Assembly (NCBI GenBank): GCA_029251885.1
Contig: JAQXCL010000147.1
Location: 1-53,367 of the forward strand
Length of the DNA: 53,367 bases
From: Opitutales bacterium
GTDB taxonomy: Bacteria; Verrucomicrobiota; Verrucomicrobiia; Opitutales; Seribacteraceae
Reading direction: 5' to 3'
The notes under the pieces were generated by a model. The model ran no database searches and had not been told where the DNA came from. It saw only the letters and a program-made list of their open reading frames with translations. Of this stretch, positions 20,599-29,598 are shown one piece after another (positions within the stretch are counted from its first letter, which is position 1; every line of letters begins with the position of its first letter). The position numbers and the translations under genes are program-made.

Positions 20599-21672
20599 TT
20601 ATTCTGTTTTGTTTTTGAAAAAACGCTCGAATAAACTACCTTTTGGAACTTCTTTATCTTCAACCGGCTCACTTGTTTCGGCTGGAATAGCACGTGATTC
20701 TATTACCGAGGAATCTAATTCCTTGGGTTCTTCGATAATCTGATCGACGCTTTCTTCGCTGGGAGCTTCTGTAGTGGGTTGTTCCTGTTCAAAAGCTTGG
20801 GTGGCTGGTTGGTAAAGAGTTTCTTCTTTGATGGAAGTCTTTTGTTCGAGATTTTTTTCTTGGGGAAGGGTTGGTGGGGCAGGCTGAAAGTTCTTACTCA
20901 GTTCAATCATGGGCTTGGGTGCCTCAGGAATATCATTGGTCGGTACAAGAGTTGCACTGTCTGAATCAAATAAAGGTTCTCCCTTTTGTTCCTTTTCCAA
21001 CTGGTCAGCAGTCTTTCCAACATAGGTGCGAAAAACAAGATCGTGTTGAGGATGCAACCAAAACCTACCCTGTTTATATGAGTTTCCTTCGGCAAATGCA
21101 AAGGCACCAAACCACGAACGCTTGTTGCCGATTTGGTCACAAACAATAAAATATAACCTCCCTTTCTGTTGAGGAATCTCTCCTCTCATTTGTAATGTGA
21201 TCCAACCTCGATCAGTCTCGGTTAGTCCCTGTAATGCCAATTGATTAATTATACCATCCCTAGTTAGGCTCCATTCTCCGTATTTCGGACCAGAATCTGG
21301 ATTGTCTGCGCGGATAAATCCACTCATGCTCGAACCATAATGTTCGGAGATCATGTAGTTTGGTTTCCCAAAAAGAAGAACTTTTGTGAGTATCCCATCT
21401 TTGCCCGCGGTGTAACTTGACCAGTTCTTTTTGGCGACATGACTGAAACTGGTCTCGTGCTGTTCCTTAAAATATTCCTGATACTGATCGAGTTCCTCGA
21501 TGTAAACTACTGGTACAGGTTTGGTTGGCAGAGTCGCAAGTTCGGGTTTCTCGTCTACAGTGGGGGGGAGAGATACAGGTTCCTCAGCGTCGGGCTTATT
21601 ATCAGAACAACTAAAAGCGATAAGAACCAAGCAAGATAGGTAGAACAGACGATTAGGGAAAAGGGATATCAT
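20599..21672 (-). CDS. hypothetical lipoprotein with E/P-rich C-terminal region
   Basis: MISLFPNRLFYLSCLVLIAFSCSDNKPD lipobox-like N-terminus; body ends EEPKELDSSVIESRAIPAETSEPVEDKEVPKGSLFERFFKNKTE. Confidence 0.6.
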   Translation of the reverse strand: MISLFPNRLFYLSCLVLIAFSCSDNKPDAEEPVSLPPTVDEKPELATLPTKPVPVVYIEELDQYQEYFKEQHETSFSHVAKKNWSSYTAGKDGILTKVLLFGKPNYMISEHYGSSMSGFIRADNPDSGPKYGEWSLTRDGIINQLALQGLTETDRGWITLQMRGEIPQQKGRLYFIVCDQIGNKRSWFGAFAFAEGNSYKQGRFWLHPQHDLVFRTYVGKTADQLEKEQKGEPLFDSDSATLVPTNDIPEAPKPMIELSKNFQPAPPTLPQEKNLEQKTSIKEETLYQPATQAFEQEQPTTEAPSEESVDQIIEEPKELDSSVIESRAIPAETSEPVEDKEVPKGSLFERFFKNKTE

Positions 21673-21710
21673 GGGCAGAAAGGGTAGGGAACTAATATGC
21701 AAACAAGGTA

Positions 21711-22571
21711 ATGTTCTTATTGCAAGTTCGAATAGGAGTGGATCTACTTTTGGGATATTTAATTTTGGTTATGGATACTTTGGCTTTTTGGTTGCCTCTT
21801 TTCTTACTTTTTCTTTCCGCCCTAGTTGGGGCCCTAATCAAGAGAAGATCTTGCGATCATTGCCTGAAAAGATTTAGCGGCAATAAAGTCCTGCTGCCCA
21901 TCGGCACTAAAGATTGGATATGTGGTAAATTGGAAGTTTTTGCTCAGGGACTGGAGATAATTAGCCCTGAGAAGAACCAAATTCCCTGCGGTTTTGTAAA
22001 TTCGCGAATTATTCCTTCAAAAGAAGTGTCAGAAATTAGCTTATTGATTCGACAAGCTCCTGAACCCGATACCCGGGCCGGTGTGGAATGGAGAAAAGAG
22101 AGAGAGATGCTCCTAAATCCTACCCTGAGAATACGTTTAAAAAGATTTACCTTAAATTCTTACAATATGTTAAGAGATTCTTTCGGGCAGGCCCTCAAAA
22201 CAATCATCGGTACGGTAAGCAAAGAAACGAGGTTGGGGAAAGCAAAAGGTGCCGATGGCCGATTCCATGAAATGCAGTCAAATTTAACCGGAATGGTGCC
22301 CAATGCATGGGAGCCAATTCTCGAAAAATATCGAGGTAAGTTAGTTGCCATCGAAAGAATGTCAGAGTCCGAAGAAATTTATGAATCCGGTATATTGGAT
22401 GATTATTCTGATAAATATTTGCTATTGCGGGATGTCAATTTGATCGATCCGGCGATCAAAAATGCGTTGGGGATACTCGGTGGATCGACTGATTTGTGCT
22501 ACGATGTTCTTTATTCACGCACGCAGACCTTATTAAGATATTCCGTTAAGTCCCAATCCATGCAGGATTAG
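21711..22571 (+). CDS. hypothetical membrane-anchored protein (true start may be 21771)
   Basis: Long ORF; N-terminal TM (MDTLAFWLPLFLLFLSALVGALI) then soluble domain with CDHCLKRF...DWICGKLEVF. Confidence 0.55.
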   Translation: MFLLQVRIGVDLLLGYLILVMDTLAFWLPLFLLFLSALVGALIKRRSCDHCLKRFSGNKVLLPIGTKDWICGKLEVFAQGLEIISPEKNQIPCGFVNSRIIPSKEVSEISLLIRQAPEPDTRAGVEWRKEREMLLNPTLRIRLKRFTLNSYNMLRDSFGQALKTIIGTVSKETRLGKAKGADGRFHEMQSNLTGMVPNAWEPILEKYRGKLVAIERMSESEEIYESGILDDYSDKYLLLRDVNLIDPAIKNALGILGGSTDLCYDVLYSRTQTLLRYSVKSQSMQD

Positions 22572-22609
22572 AACACAACTTGACCAAATCCTGAAATCAA
22601 TTAGGTTAT

Positions 22610-22805
22610 TGAGTTCGACTTCTGCATCGTTCGAGAAGTTTCATTCGTTCTTTTCCTTACCCCTAATTATTCGGGAACCTATCGACAATCGTTTGCAGTC
22701 AGGCCGTAAATCGGAAGACTAAGAGCGACGCGAGGGTACCCACCTGGACCTAGAAGGTCATATAACTTATGAATGCGATGAACGGCGAACGTGGAAGTCA
22801 CCACT
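22610..22805 (+). ncRNA. ssrS: probable 6S RNA
   Basis: About 190 nt. 6S-like 3' side GAGCGACGCGAGGGTACCCACCTGGACCTAGAAGGTC. Long-range terminal stem: 5' GACTTC..CGTTCG..TTCAT (from 22617) pairs with 3' ATGAA..CGAACG..GAAGTC (to 22799), separated by internal loops. Exact ends uncertain. Confidence 0.7.
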
Positions 22806-22813
22806 TTAAATCA

Positions 22814-23653
22814 TTAAGTAATTCCCAGTAGGGAAGTTCCTAATCGTTGGGCTTCCCTAATTATTTCTTTTTGATTTAATAAAAGTACTGTACCCGCCTC
22901 AATGGCGGCATTTTTAATGCCTGCACTTTCCATTGCCTCTAGGGTTTGTAACCCAAACACAGGAACATCAAAGCGTGTATCTTGTTTTGGTTTTCCAAGC
23001 TTTACGAACAGGCAATTCTTAGCACCAAACTTTCCAGCTCGTTCGAGCATTGCGTTGGTTCCTTCAAAGGCTTCCACCGCCAGCACAGTTCCCCGACTTA
23101 CCACCACGCCCTGACCGACATCGAGGCGGGCATTTTCACGGGCAATTTCAATACCATGAGCAAGGTGTTCAGGATCGATCTTTTCTTTTCCTTTAACCAT
23201 TACGCCCTCGTCCGCCAGGTCCTCATCCATAAAGACCCGGGCATCAAGTAGATGAACGCCCGCTTTTTCGATCTCTTCCCCAATGGCTCCAAATATAGTC
23301 TCTGCATTTTTGCGATCGAGCCCCGCCAGCATGCGGATAGCTTTGAGATCCGGATGCAAACCCCGAAACAGTTTACCGGGGGTCACTTGTCCCGCCATGA
23401 CCGCATAGCCAGCATTGAAATTTTTTAATTCCTTGAGAAGTTTTCCAACCTGTCCGACTTTGACTGCTGACCTTTGGTTTACGGGGAAGGATGAAATGAG
23501 ACCGGGCGAAGTTTCTCCTCCCAATTCAATTAGGCAAACACGAATGCCTGCTTTACGTGCTCTTTCTGCGAGTAAAATCGGATAGCTGCCCTGACCCGCA
23601 ATAAGAGCGAGTGGTCGACTTACATCAAAGTTCTCAGGCAGAAAGCGAGACAT
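22814..23653 (-). CDS. lpxI: UDP-2,3-diacylglucosamine diphosphatase LpxI (DUF1009)
   Basis: ALIAGQGSYPILLAERARKAGIRV, VMAGQVTPGKLFRGL, MVKGKEKIDPEH, FDVPVFGLQTLEAMESAGIKNAAIEAG. Confidence 0.88.
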   Translation of the reverse strand: MSRFLPENFDVSRPLALIAGQGSYPILLAERARKAGIRVCLIELGGETSPGLISSFPVNQRSAVKVGQVGKLLKELKNFNAGYAVMAGQVTPGKLFRGLHPDLKAIRMLAGLDRKNAETIFGAIGEEIEKAGVHLLDARVFMDEDLADEGVMVKGKEKIDPEHLAHGIEIARENARLDVGQGVVVSRGTVLAVEAFEGTNAMLERAGKFGAKNCLFVKLGKPKQDTRFDVPVFGLQTLEAMESAGIKNAAIEAGTVLLLNQKEIIREAQRLGTSLLGIT

Positions 23654-23665
23654 TACTAGATGGGT

Positions 23666-26239
23666 TTATCCCTTAACCGCAAGATTTACTAACTTGCCGG
23701 GGACATAGATTTCTTTGACGATTTCCTTGCCCTCCAAAAAGCTTTGCACTTTGGCATCCTCCTTAGCCGCCAAAATTACCGCTTCTTTTTCAACATCTTT
23801 AGGGAACTGGGATTGTCCGCGCAATTTGCCGTTTACCTGAAATACGATGGTTACTTCTTCGGAAACCAATAATTCTTGGCGGGCAACTGGCCAAGGTTCG
23901 TTAACAACGGAAGGTTTTCCACCTAGTTTTTCCCAGAGTTCTTCAGATAAGTGAGGTGCAAGTGGTGCGAGGAGTTGGACCAATGCTTTTAAGCTATCAA
24001 CCGAATAACTTTCTACCTTTTGCAATTGGTTAATGAGAATCATCATTTGTGAAATTGCCACATTGAAACGAAGACCTTCGATCGCCTCTGTTACCTTGAG
24101 AATGGTTTCATGAAGAAGTCGAAGAGTTTCTTTATTGGTTTCTTCCCCCTCGCTATGTTTTTTGCTATTCAGGCACTCCCGGTGGACTTTGCGAAGGAAA
24201 CGATGCACGCCTTCAATCCCTTTCTCACTCCATGGCTTTACTGCTTCCAATGGACCTAGAAACATTTCAAAGAGTCGGAGTGAGTCGGCCCCATAGGCAT
24301 CGATCACTACATCCGGACTGACCACATTGCCCACGCTCTTAGACATCTTATTTCCATCTTCGCCCAGGATTAATCCCTGGTGGAAAAGTTTTTTGTAGGG
24401 TTCAGGGTTTTTCAAGACCCCTTCGTCATGTAAAAAACGGTGCCAAAACCTGGCGTATAGCAAGTGAAGCACGGCATGCTCAGCACCCCCAATGTAAAAG
24501 TCAGGGCTTCCCCAGTAGCCTTCTTTCTTGGGGTCAACGAGATGTTCCGAATTAGTTGGATCCAAATAACGCAAGTGATACCAGCAGGATCCAGCCCATT
24601 GGGGCATAGTGTTGGTTTCTCGCGTAGCGGATACCCAATTGTTTCCATCAGGTTTTGGCTCAGTTTGGGAAACGGATTGGCCGGACTCCAAATTAAACCA
24701 AATATCCAACCAATCAGTAATTGTAGCCAACGGACTCTCTCCGGTACCGGCTGGTTGATAATTTTCAACTTCTGGAAGTTTAAGGGGAAGCTCAGAGGCG
24801 GGAAGGGGGAGCGCATAAAAAGTTTCCCCATCTTTATCTGAAGTTACTTCATTTTCGGGTAACAAACCCTGGATAATTCCTGGCGTGGCTTTGGCTTTTA
24901 GAAAATCGGCATGGTTTACCCAGACCAACGGGATAGGCTCTCCCCAGTATCGTTGGCGCGAGAAAATCCAATCCCGAAGTTTATAATTGATAGCACCCTT
25001 CCCGGTTCCTTTTGACTCCAGATCAGCAATGATCTGAGTTTTGCAACTCTTGGCATCGAGGCCATCGTAGGCTCCGGAATTGACCATATTTCCAGGCCCG
25101 GAGTAGGGAAGTTTTCCTTTTTCCTCATCTCCTTGTGGATGTTCAATAACACGCCTGATAGGAATGTTGAATTTCTCCGCAAATTCATGATCCCTGTCAT
25201 CATGGGCAGGGACGGCCATAATCGCGCCCGTTCCGTAGCTGATCAAAACATAGTCGGCAACCCAGACAGGAATTTTTTCTCCGTTTATAGGATTGGTACA
25301 ATAACTGCCGGTAAAAACGCCTGACTTGTCTTTGGCAAGATCCGTCCGGTCTAGGTCACTCTTTTTAGCTGCTGTATTGATGTAGGCTTTTACTTCATCG
25401 GCTTTTTCTTGAACGACTAAATTTTTAAGCAAGGGATGTTCCGGTGCCACTACCATGTAGGTTGCCCCAAACAAAGTATCTGGTCGGGTGGTGTAGACCG
25501 TCAGTTTTTCTTCGCTATCAACAATAGGAAATTGAACTTCGGCACCCTCTGATTTTCCAATCCAAGCTTTTTGTTGGCGCTTGGTCGAGTCCGGCCAGTC
25601 AAGGTCATCCAATCCTTCGAGCAACTTTTCTGCATAAGCGGTGATTCGTAGCACGACCTGCCGCAGGTTCCGTCGCTCGACTGGATGTTTGCCCACTTCT
25701 GACTTCCCATCGACAACCTCTTCGTTGGCTAGTACAGCAAGTAAATTTGGACACCACCAAACTGGTTTTTCAGCAACATAGGCAAGTCCCCTTTGAAAGA
25801 GTTTAAGGAAGATCCATTGGGTCCATTGGTAGTAGCCTGGATCAGTGGTGTTGATTTCCCGCTGCCAATCAATCGCAAAGCCGATACTTTTTATCTGCCT
25901 GCGAAAGTTATCTACATTTGCCTTGGTGGTTACAGAGGGATGGGTTCCGGTTTTGATCGCATACTGTTCGGCAGGAAGCCCAAAAGCATCCCAGCCCATG
26001 GGGTGTAGCACATTGTATCCATTTGCTTTTTTATATCGGGCGAGGATATCTGAGGCTACATACCCTTCGGGGTGGCCGATATGCAAACCAGCCCCTGAAG
26101 GGTAGGGGAACATATCGAGGGCATAGTACTTTGGCTTTTCGGAATGATCTTCTGCCCGAAAGGTATTTTCGCGTTCCCAATATTCCTGCCATTTTTTTTC
26201 AATGGTGGAAAAATCGTAGTTCTGTTGGTCATCAGACAT
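23666..26239 (-). CDS. leuS: leucyl-tRNA synthetase
   Basis: MFPYPSGAGLHIGHPEGYVASDILARY (HIGH) and EDGNKMSKSVGNVV (KMSKS); 857 aa. Confidence 0.97.
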   Translation of the reverse strand: MSDDQQNYDFSTIEKKWQEYWERENTFRAEDHSEKPKYYALDMFPYPSGAGLHIGHPEGYVASDILARYKKANGYNVLHPMGWDAFGLPAEQYAIKTGTHPSVTTKANVDNFRRQIKSIGFAIDWQREINTTDPGYYQWTQWIFLKLFQRGLAYVAEKPVWWCPNLLAVLANEEVVDGKSEVGKHPVERRNLRQVVLRITAYAEKLLEGLDDLDWPDSTKRQQKAWIGKSEGAEVQFPIVDSEEKLTVYTTRPDTLFGATYMVVAPEHPLLKNLVVQEKADEVKAYINTAAKKSDLDRTDLAKDKSGVFTGSYCTNPINGEKIPVWVADYVLISYGTGAIMAVPAHDDRDHEFAEKFNIPIRRVIEHPQGDEEKGKLPYSGPGNMVNSGAYDGLDAKSCKTQIIADLESKGTGKGAINYKLRDWIFSRQRYWGEPIPLVWVNHADFLKAKATPGIIQGLLPENEVTSDKDGETFYALPLPASELPLKLPEVENYQPAGTGESPLATITDWLDIWFNLESGQSVSQTEPKPDGNNWVSATRETNTMPQWAGSCWYHLRYLDPTNSEHLVDPKKEGYWGSPDFYIGGAEHAVLHLLYARFWHRFLHDEGVLKNPEPYKKLFHQGLILGEDGNKMSKSVGNVVSPDVVIDAYGADSLRLFEMFLGPLEAVKPWSEKGIEGVHRFLRKVHRECLNSKKHSEGEETNKETLRLLHETILKVTEAIEGLRFNVAISQMMILINQLQKVESYSVDSLKALVQLLAPLAPHLSEELWEKLGGKPSVVNEPWPVARQELLVSEEVTIVFQVNGKLRGQSQFPKDVEKEAVILAAKEDAKVQSFLEGKEIVKEIYVPGKLVNLAVKG

Positions 26240-26330
26240 AATTAAAATAGAGGACTATTTAAAATGAAGCATTCCTCAGACTTTGGCAAAAGTAAACCCA
26301 CCGCCTGGCAAGCATGTGAGGGAAAAGAAA

Positions 26331-27251
26331 TTATTTTGATGAACGACTCGTTTCTTCGATCATTTTTTTTATGACTTTCAATTCGGATGACAATTCCTCC
26401 ATGCGGTTTTGCAGGTCGTGCAATCCATCGCGCACAGGTTCTGGATTACTTCTGCGTTTTTCGATTTCTTGTTTGATCGACATCTCAGCATTGGACTCGT
26501 CCATGCTGTTCATAATCACCCCAATGACTAAATTGAGTACAATCATTGTTCCAATTAGTACAAAACTTACAAAGAACACCGCACCCAAAAGGGGTGATCC
26601 GGAAGATGTTGGATTCCATTTTGCCAAATCGTAGGCAGTATAGCCGTATTCGTTTGAGCCATACATATTTATGTACATCACATCTGTCCAATCTTCCAGA
26701 GTCACAACCCGAAAGAGAGAAAGGATTGAGGTTTGAAGGTTCCGGAAATGGATCGGGTCATTTTCTCCAAAAAGAAAAACTGCCATAGCCCCGTAAATAT
26801 AGAAGAGCAAAAAAAGCAGGATGCTTACATAGAACATCGATGGCAGACTTTTCAGTAAGCAGGTTACGAGTAGTTGTAGCTTTGGAATAGCAGTAACTAA
26901 ACGAAGAACACGCAAAATACGGGCAAGGCGCAGAACCGGTAGAAAAGCACCGCCCAAATTTAGAAAAGGTTCGAGTAGACAGGCGACCACAATTAAAAAA
27001 TCGAAAACATTCCAGGGGTTTTTAAAGTAGTTGAATGGATTTTTCCCTTGGCCCAAAATCTTTATCGACGCCTCAAGAGTAAAAATAATGAGAATTAACC
27101 TGTCTAGAAAGGTAAGTATTAGTGCATTTTCTTGAGCAAAATTAGTGTAGGTCTGTGCACCAACTACGACCCCAGCCAGTAAGATGGTAGCAACAATGAA
27201 CCGATTAAAATAATCGCTGTTGGCAAGGGATGAGCAATGGGAGGATATCAT
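26331..27251 (-). CDS. bacterial voltage-gated cation channel (NaChBac/BacNav family)
   Basis: S4 VLRLARILRVLRLVTAIPK; pore LFRVVTLEDWTDVMY; S6 FFVSFVLIGTMIVLNLVIGVIMNSM; C-terminal coiled coil. Confidence 0.88.
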   Translation of the reverse strand: MISSHCSSLANSDYFNRFIVATILLAGVVVGAQTYTNFAQENALILTFLDRLILIIFTLEASIKILGQGKNPFNYFKNPWNVFDFLIVVACLLEPFLNLGGAFLPVLRLARILRVLRLVTAIPKLQLLVTCLLKSLPSMFYVSILLFLLFYIYGAMAVFLFGENDPIHFRNLQTSILSLFRVVTLEDWTDVMYINMYGSNEYGYTAYDLAKWNPTSSGSPLLGAVFFVSFVLIGTMIVLNLVIGVIMNSMDESNAEMSIKQEIEKRRSNPEPVRDGLHDLQNRMEELSSELKVIKKMIEETSRSSK

Positions 27252-27377
27252 AACGCCTGTTTGTTATTCGGATATGACGAATGGTTGGGGAACAGGCAAG
27301 AATAGACCCCTACAGTGGCCAGGTAAATCGTGTGAATTTGCAGATTATTGAGGCAGATGCCCCTTGGTATAAGTAAG

Positions 27378-28025
27378 TTAAACCAAAGATGGAAAGGACT
27401 TAAGTAAATTTTCGCATCCAGTCTCAATAAGACGGATAATTTGATCGTATTTGGCTTGGGTCTCAACAAATTCGTCACTCTCAAAGGGGTCAGGCACATA
27501 AGGGGTGTCGCCAGTAGGTAGAAACGCACCGATCGCTTTAACCTCGCCACGTATGTAAAAATGGCGAGATTTTGTATATTCTTCACTTTCCCGATCCAGG
27601 GTAATGATGAGGTTAGCAGATGATAGTTCGGACATGTTTATCCTACGGGCATTTCCAGCAAGATCATAGCCGAATTTCTTTGCCGAATGAACCATACGTT
27701 TATCGAAAGAACAAAATTCATACGCATCGGAAATTCCACGAGCCGATGGACGAATACTTCCGAAGAGGTCAGACAGATGAAGTAGTTTACGCATAACCTC
27801 TCTGGCCAATGGAGCACGGGACATTCCGCGTTTGCTCAAAAAGAGTACATTAGAAAGTTCTGGAGAATAGTAAGGTGCCTGGTTATGTGTGGGACCTTCG
27901 CTAAATTGATCGACGAGAGATTCTTGGTTTAATTCGATAGGGTTTTCTGAGGTTGATCCCTCGAACTTTCCCTTTATCTTTTTGAAGAAATTACGGGTTT
28001 TTGATGATTTGTTTGTCTTAGTCAT
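27378..28025 (-). CDS. LMW protein-tyrosine phosphatase-like protein with Ser in place of the nucleophilic Cys
   Basis: NVLFLSKRGMSRAPLAREVM aligns with the LMW-PTP P-loop V-L-F-V-C-x5-R-S-P; C-terminal DPF motif present. Confidence 0.7.
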   Translation of the reverse strand: MTKTNKSSKTRNFFKKIKGKFEGSTSENPIELNQESLVDQFSEGPTHNQAPYYSPELSNVLFLSKRGMSRAPLAREVMRKLLHLSDLFGSIRPSARGISDAYEFCSFDKRMVHSAKKFGYDLAGNARRINMSELSSANLIITLDRESEEYTKSRHFYIRGEVKAIGAFLPTGDTPYVPDPFESDEFVETQAKYDQIIRLIETGCENLLKSFPSLV

Positions 28026-28262
28026 TTGGATTCTAAAATAGGTTGTTTATTAATACTGTAATAGCGATAAGCCTCAAAATTAGGAAGCTTGTTCGCATTT
28101 TTTATAAAAGTTTTTTGTAATCATATAAGTACAAAGGGCAACTTTTGTGCCAATCTTACAAAATGAATGATTCCGGGTAAATATTATTCACCTATGCCTA
28201 ATGGTAAAAAGTTAGGCTATTAAGGCGTTGAATTTGAACGAAGCCGTACGGAAAACCGTTAG

Positions 28263-29495
28263 TCAGCCAAGGATTTGAACGGCCCTTTTCACGGCATCAG
28301 TGAAGATGTTTACATCTTCCAGCGTGTTGTACATTGAATAAGATGCCCGGGCAGTAGCTTCGACCCCCAGTTTTTTCATAAGTGGTTGGCAGCAATGATG
28401 ACCTGTACGGGTGGCAATTCCTTCTGCATCAAGCAAGGTCGATAAATCGTGGGGATGGATGCCTTTGATTGTAAAACTAAAAACACCTGCTTTTTCGGCG
28501 GTGATACCGTGCTCTACAAGACCCACAATATCTTTTAGCCCCTCTCTAGTTTCCTTAAGTAGTTTTTTTTCATGAGCATCAACCTGGCTGAACTCGATAC
28601 CGTTTAAATAATCGATTGCCTCGCCCAATCCAATTGCTCCACAAACGTTTGGAGTGCCTGCTTCAAAACGCTGTGCACCTTTCGCATAGGTAGTTCCATC
28701 AAAGCTTACTTGATCAATCATATCCCCCCCTCCTTGATAGGGGAGCATCTCGTCCATTAATTCATTTTTTGCATAGACAACCCCAATACCCATAGGGGCA
28801 AATAGTTTATGACCGGAGAAAACAAAGAAATCACAATCCAAATTATGCAGATCAATCTGCATATGGGGCACTGCCTGAGCGCCATCTATTACTACCTTAA
28901 CTCCGTATTGATGAGCTTCCTCGATAATATCCTTTATCGGATTGATGGTGCCCAATACATTAGAGATGTAGCAGAGCGAAAGAATGGATGTGTTCGGAGT
29001 GGCTAAAAATTCACTTAATTTTTCCCGATCTAACGATCCATCGTTTAACACGGGGACAACTTGAATGTTCGCACCCTTTGATTTTGCAATCATCTGCCAA
29101 GGTACGATGTTTGCATGGTGTTCCATCTCCGAGAGAATTATTAAATCTCCTTTGTTAATATTGTGTTTGGCAAACGAATGAGCGATTAAGTTGATACCTT
29201 CGGTAGCACCACGGGTAAAAATAATTTCTTCAGCGGAAACTCCAAGCCAATGTGCGATTTTTTGGCGGGAATTACGGTACAAGTTTTCCGCATCTTCGGC
29301 TAACTCGTAGACTCCACGATGTACATTTGAATTACTTGATTCGTAATAGTGTGAAATAGCATTGATTACAGATTTCGGTTTTTGCGAAGTTGCAGCATTG
29401 TCCAGGTACACTAGTGGTTTCCCCCGGTTAGTACGTGAAAGGATGGGGAAGTCCTTACGGATTTCGTATGGGTCGAAAGAATTAGAACTTGTCAT
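28263..29495 (-). CDS. sufS: cysteine desulfurase SufS
   Basis: YLDNAATSQKPKSVI, RGATEGINLIAHS, FSGHKLFAPMGIGVVY, ATRTGHHCCQPLM. Confidence 0.93.
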   Translation of the reverse strand: MTSSNSFDPYEIRKDFPILSRTNRGKPLVYLDNAATSQKPKSVINAISHYYESSNSNVHRGVYELAEDAENLYRNSRQKIAHWLGVSAEEIIFTRGATEGINLIAHSFAKHNINKGDLIILSEMEHHANIVPWQMIAKSKGANIQVVPVLNDGSLDREKLSEFLATPNTSILSLCYISNVLGTINPIKDIIEEAHQYGVKVVIDGAQAVPHMQIDLHNLDCDFFVFSGHKLFAPMGIGVVYAKNELMDEMLPYQGGGDMIDQVSFDGTTYAKGAQRFEAGTPNVCGAIGLGEAIDYLNGIEFSQVDAHEKKLLKETREGLKDIVGLVEHGITAEKAGVFSFTIKGIHPHDLSTLLDAEGIATRTGHHCCQPLMKKLGVEATARASYSMYNTLEDVNIFTDAVKRAVQILG

Positions 29496-29598
29496 GATAA
29501 ACTTTCCTATTGTTTATCTTATTAAGAACCAATCCACAAGAATTTCGATGACTACGCTCCCTCATGTAGCTAAAATGTGAAAATAACTGTGGAACTAG

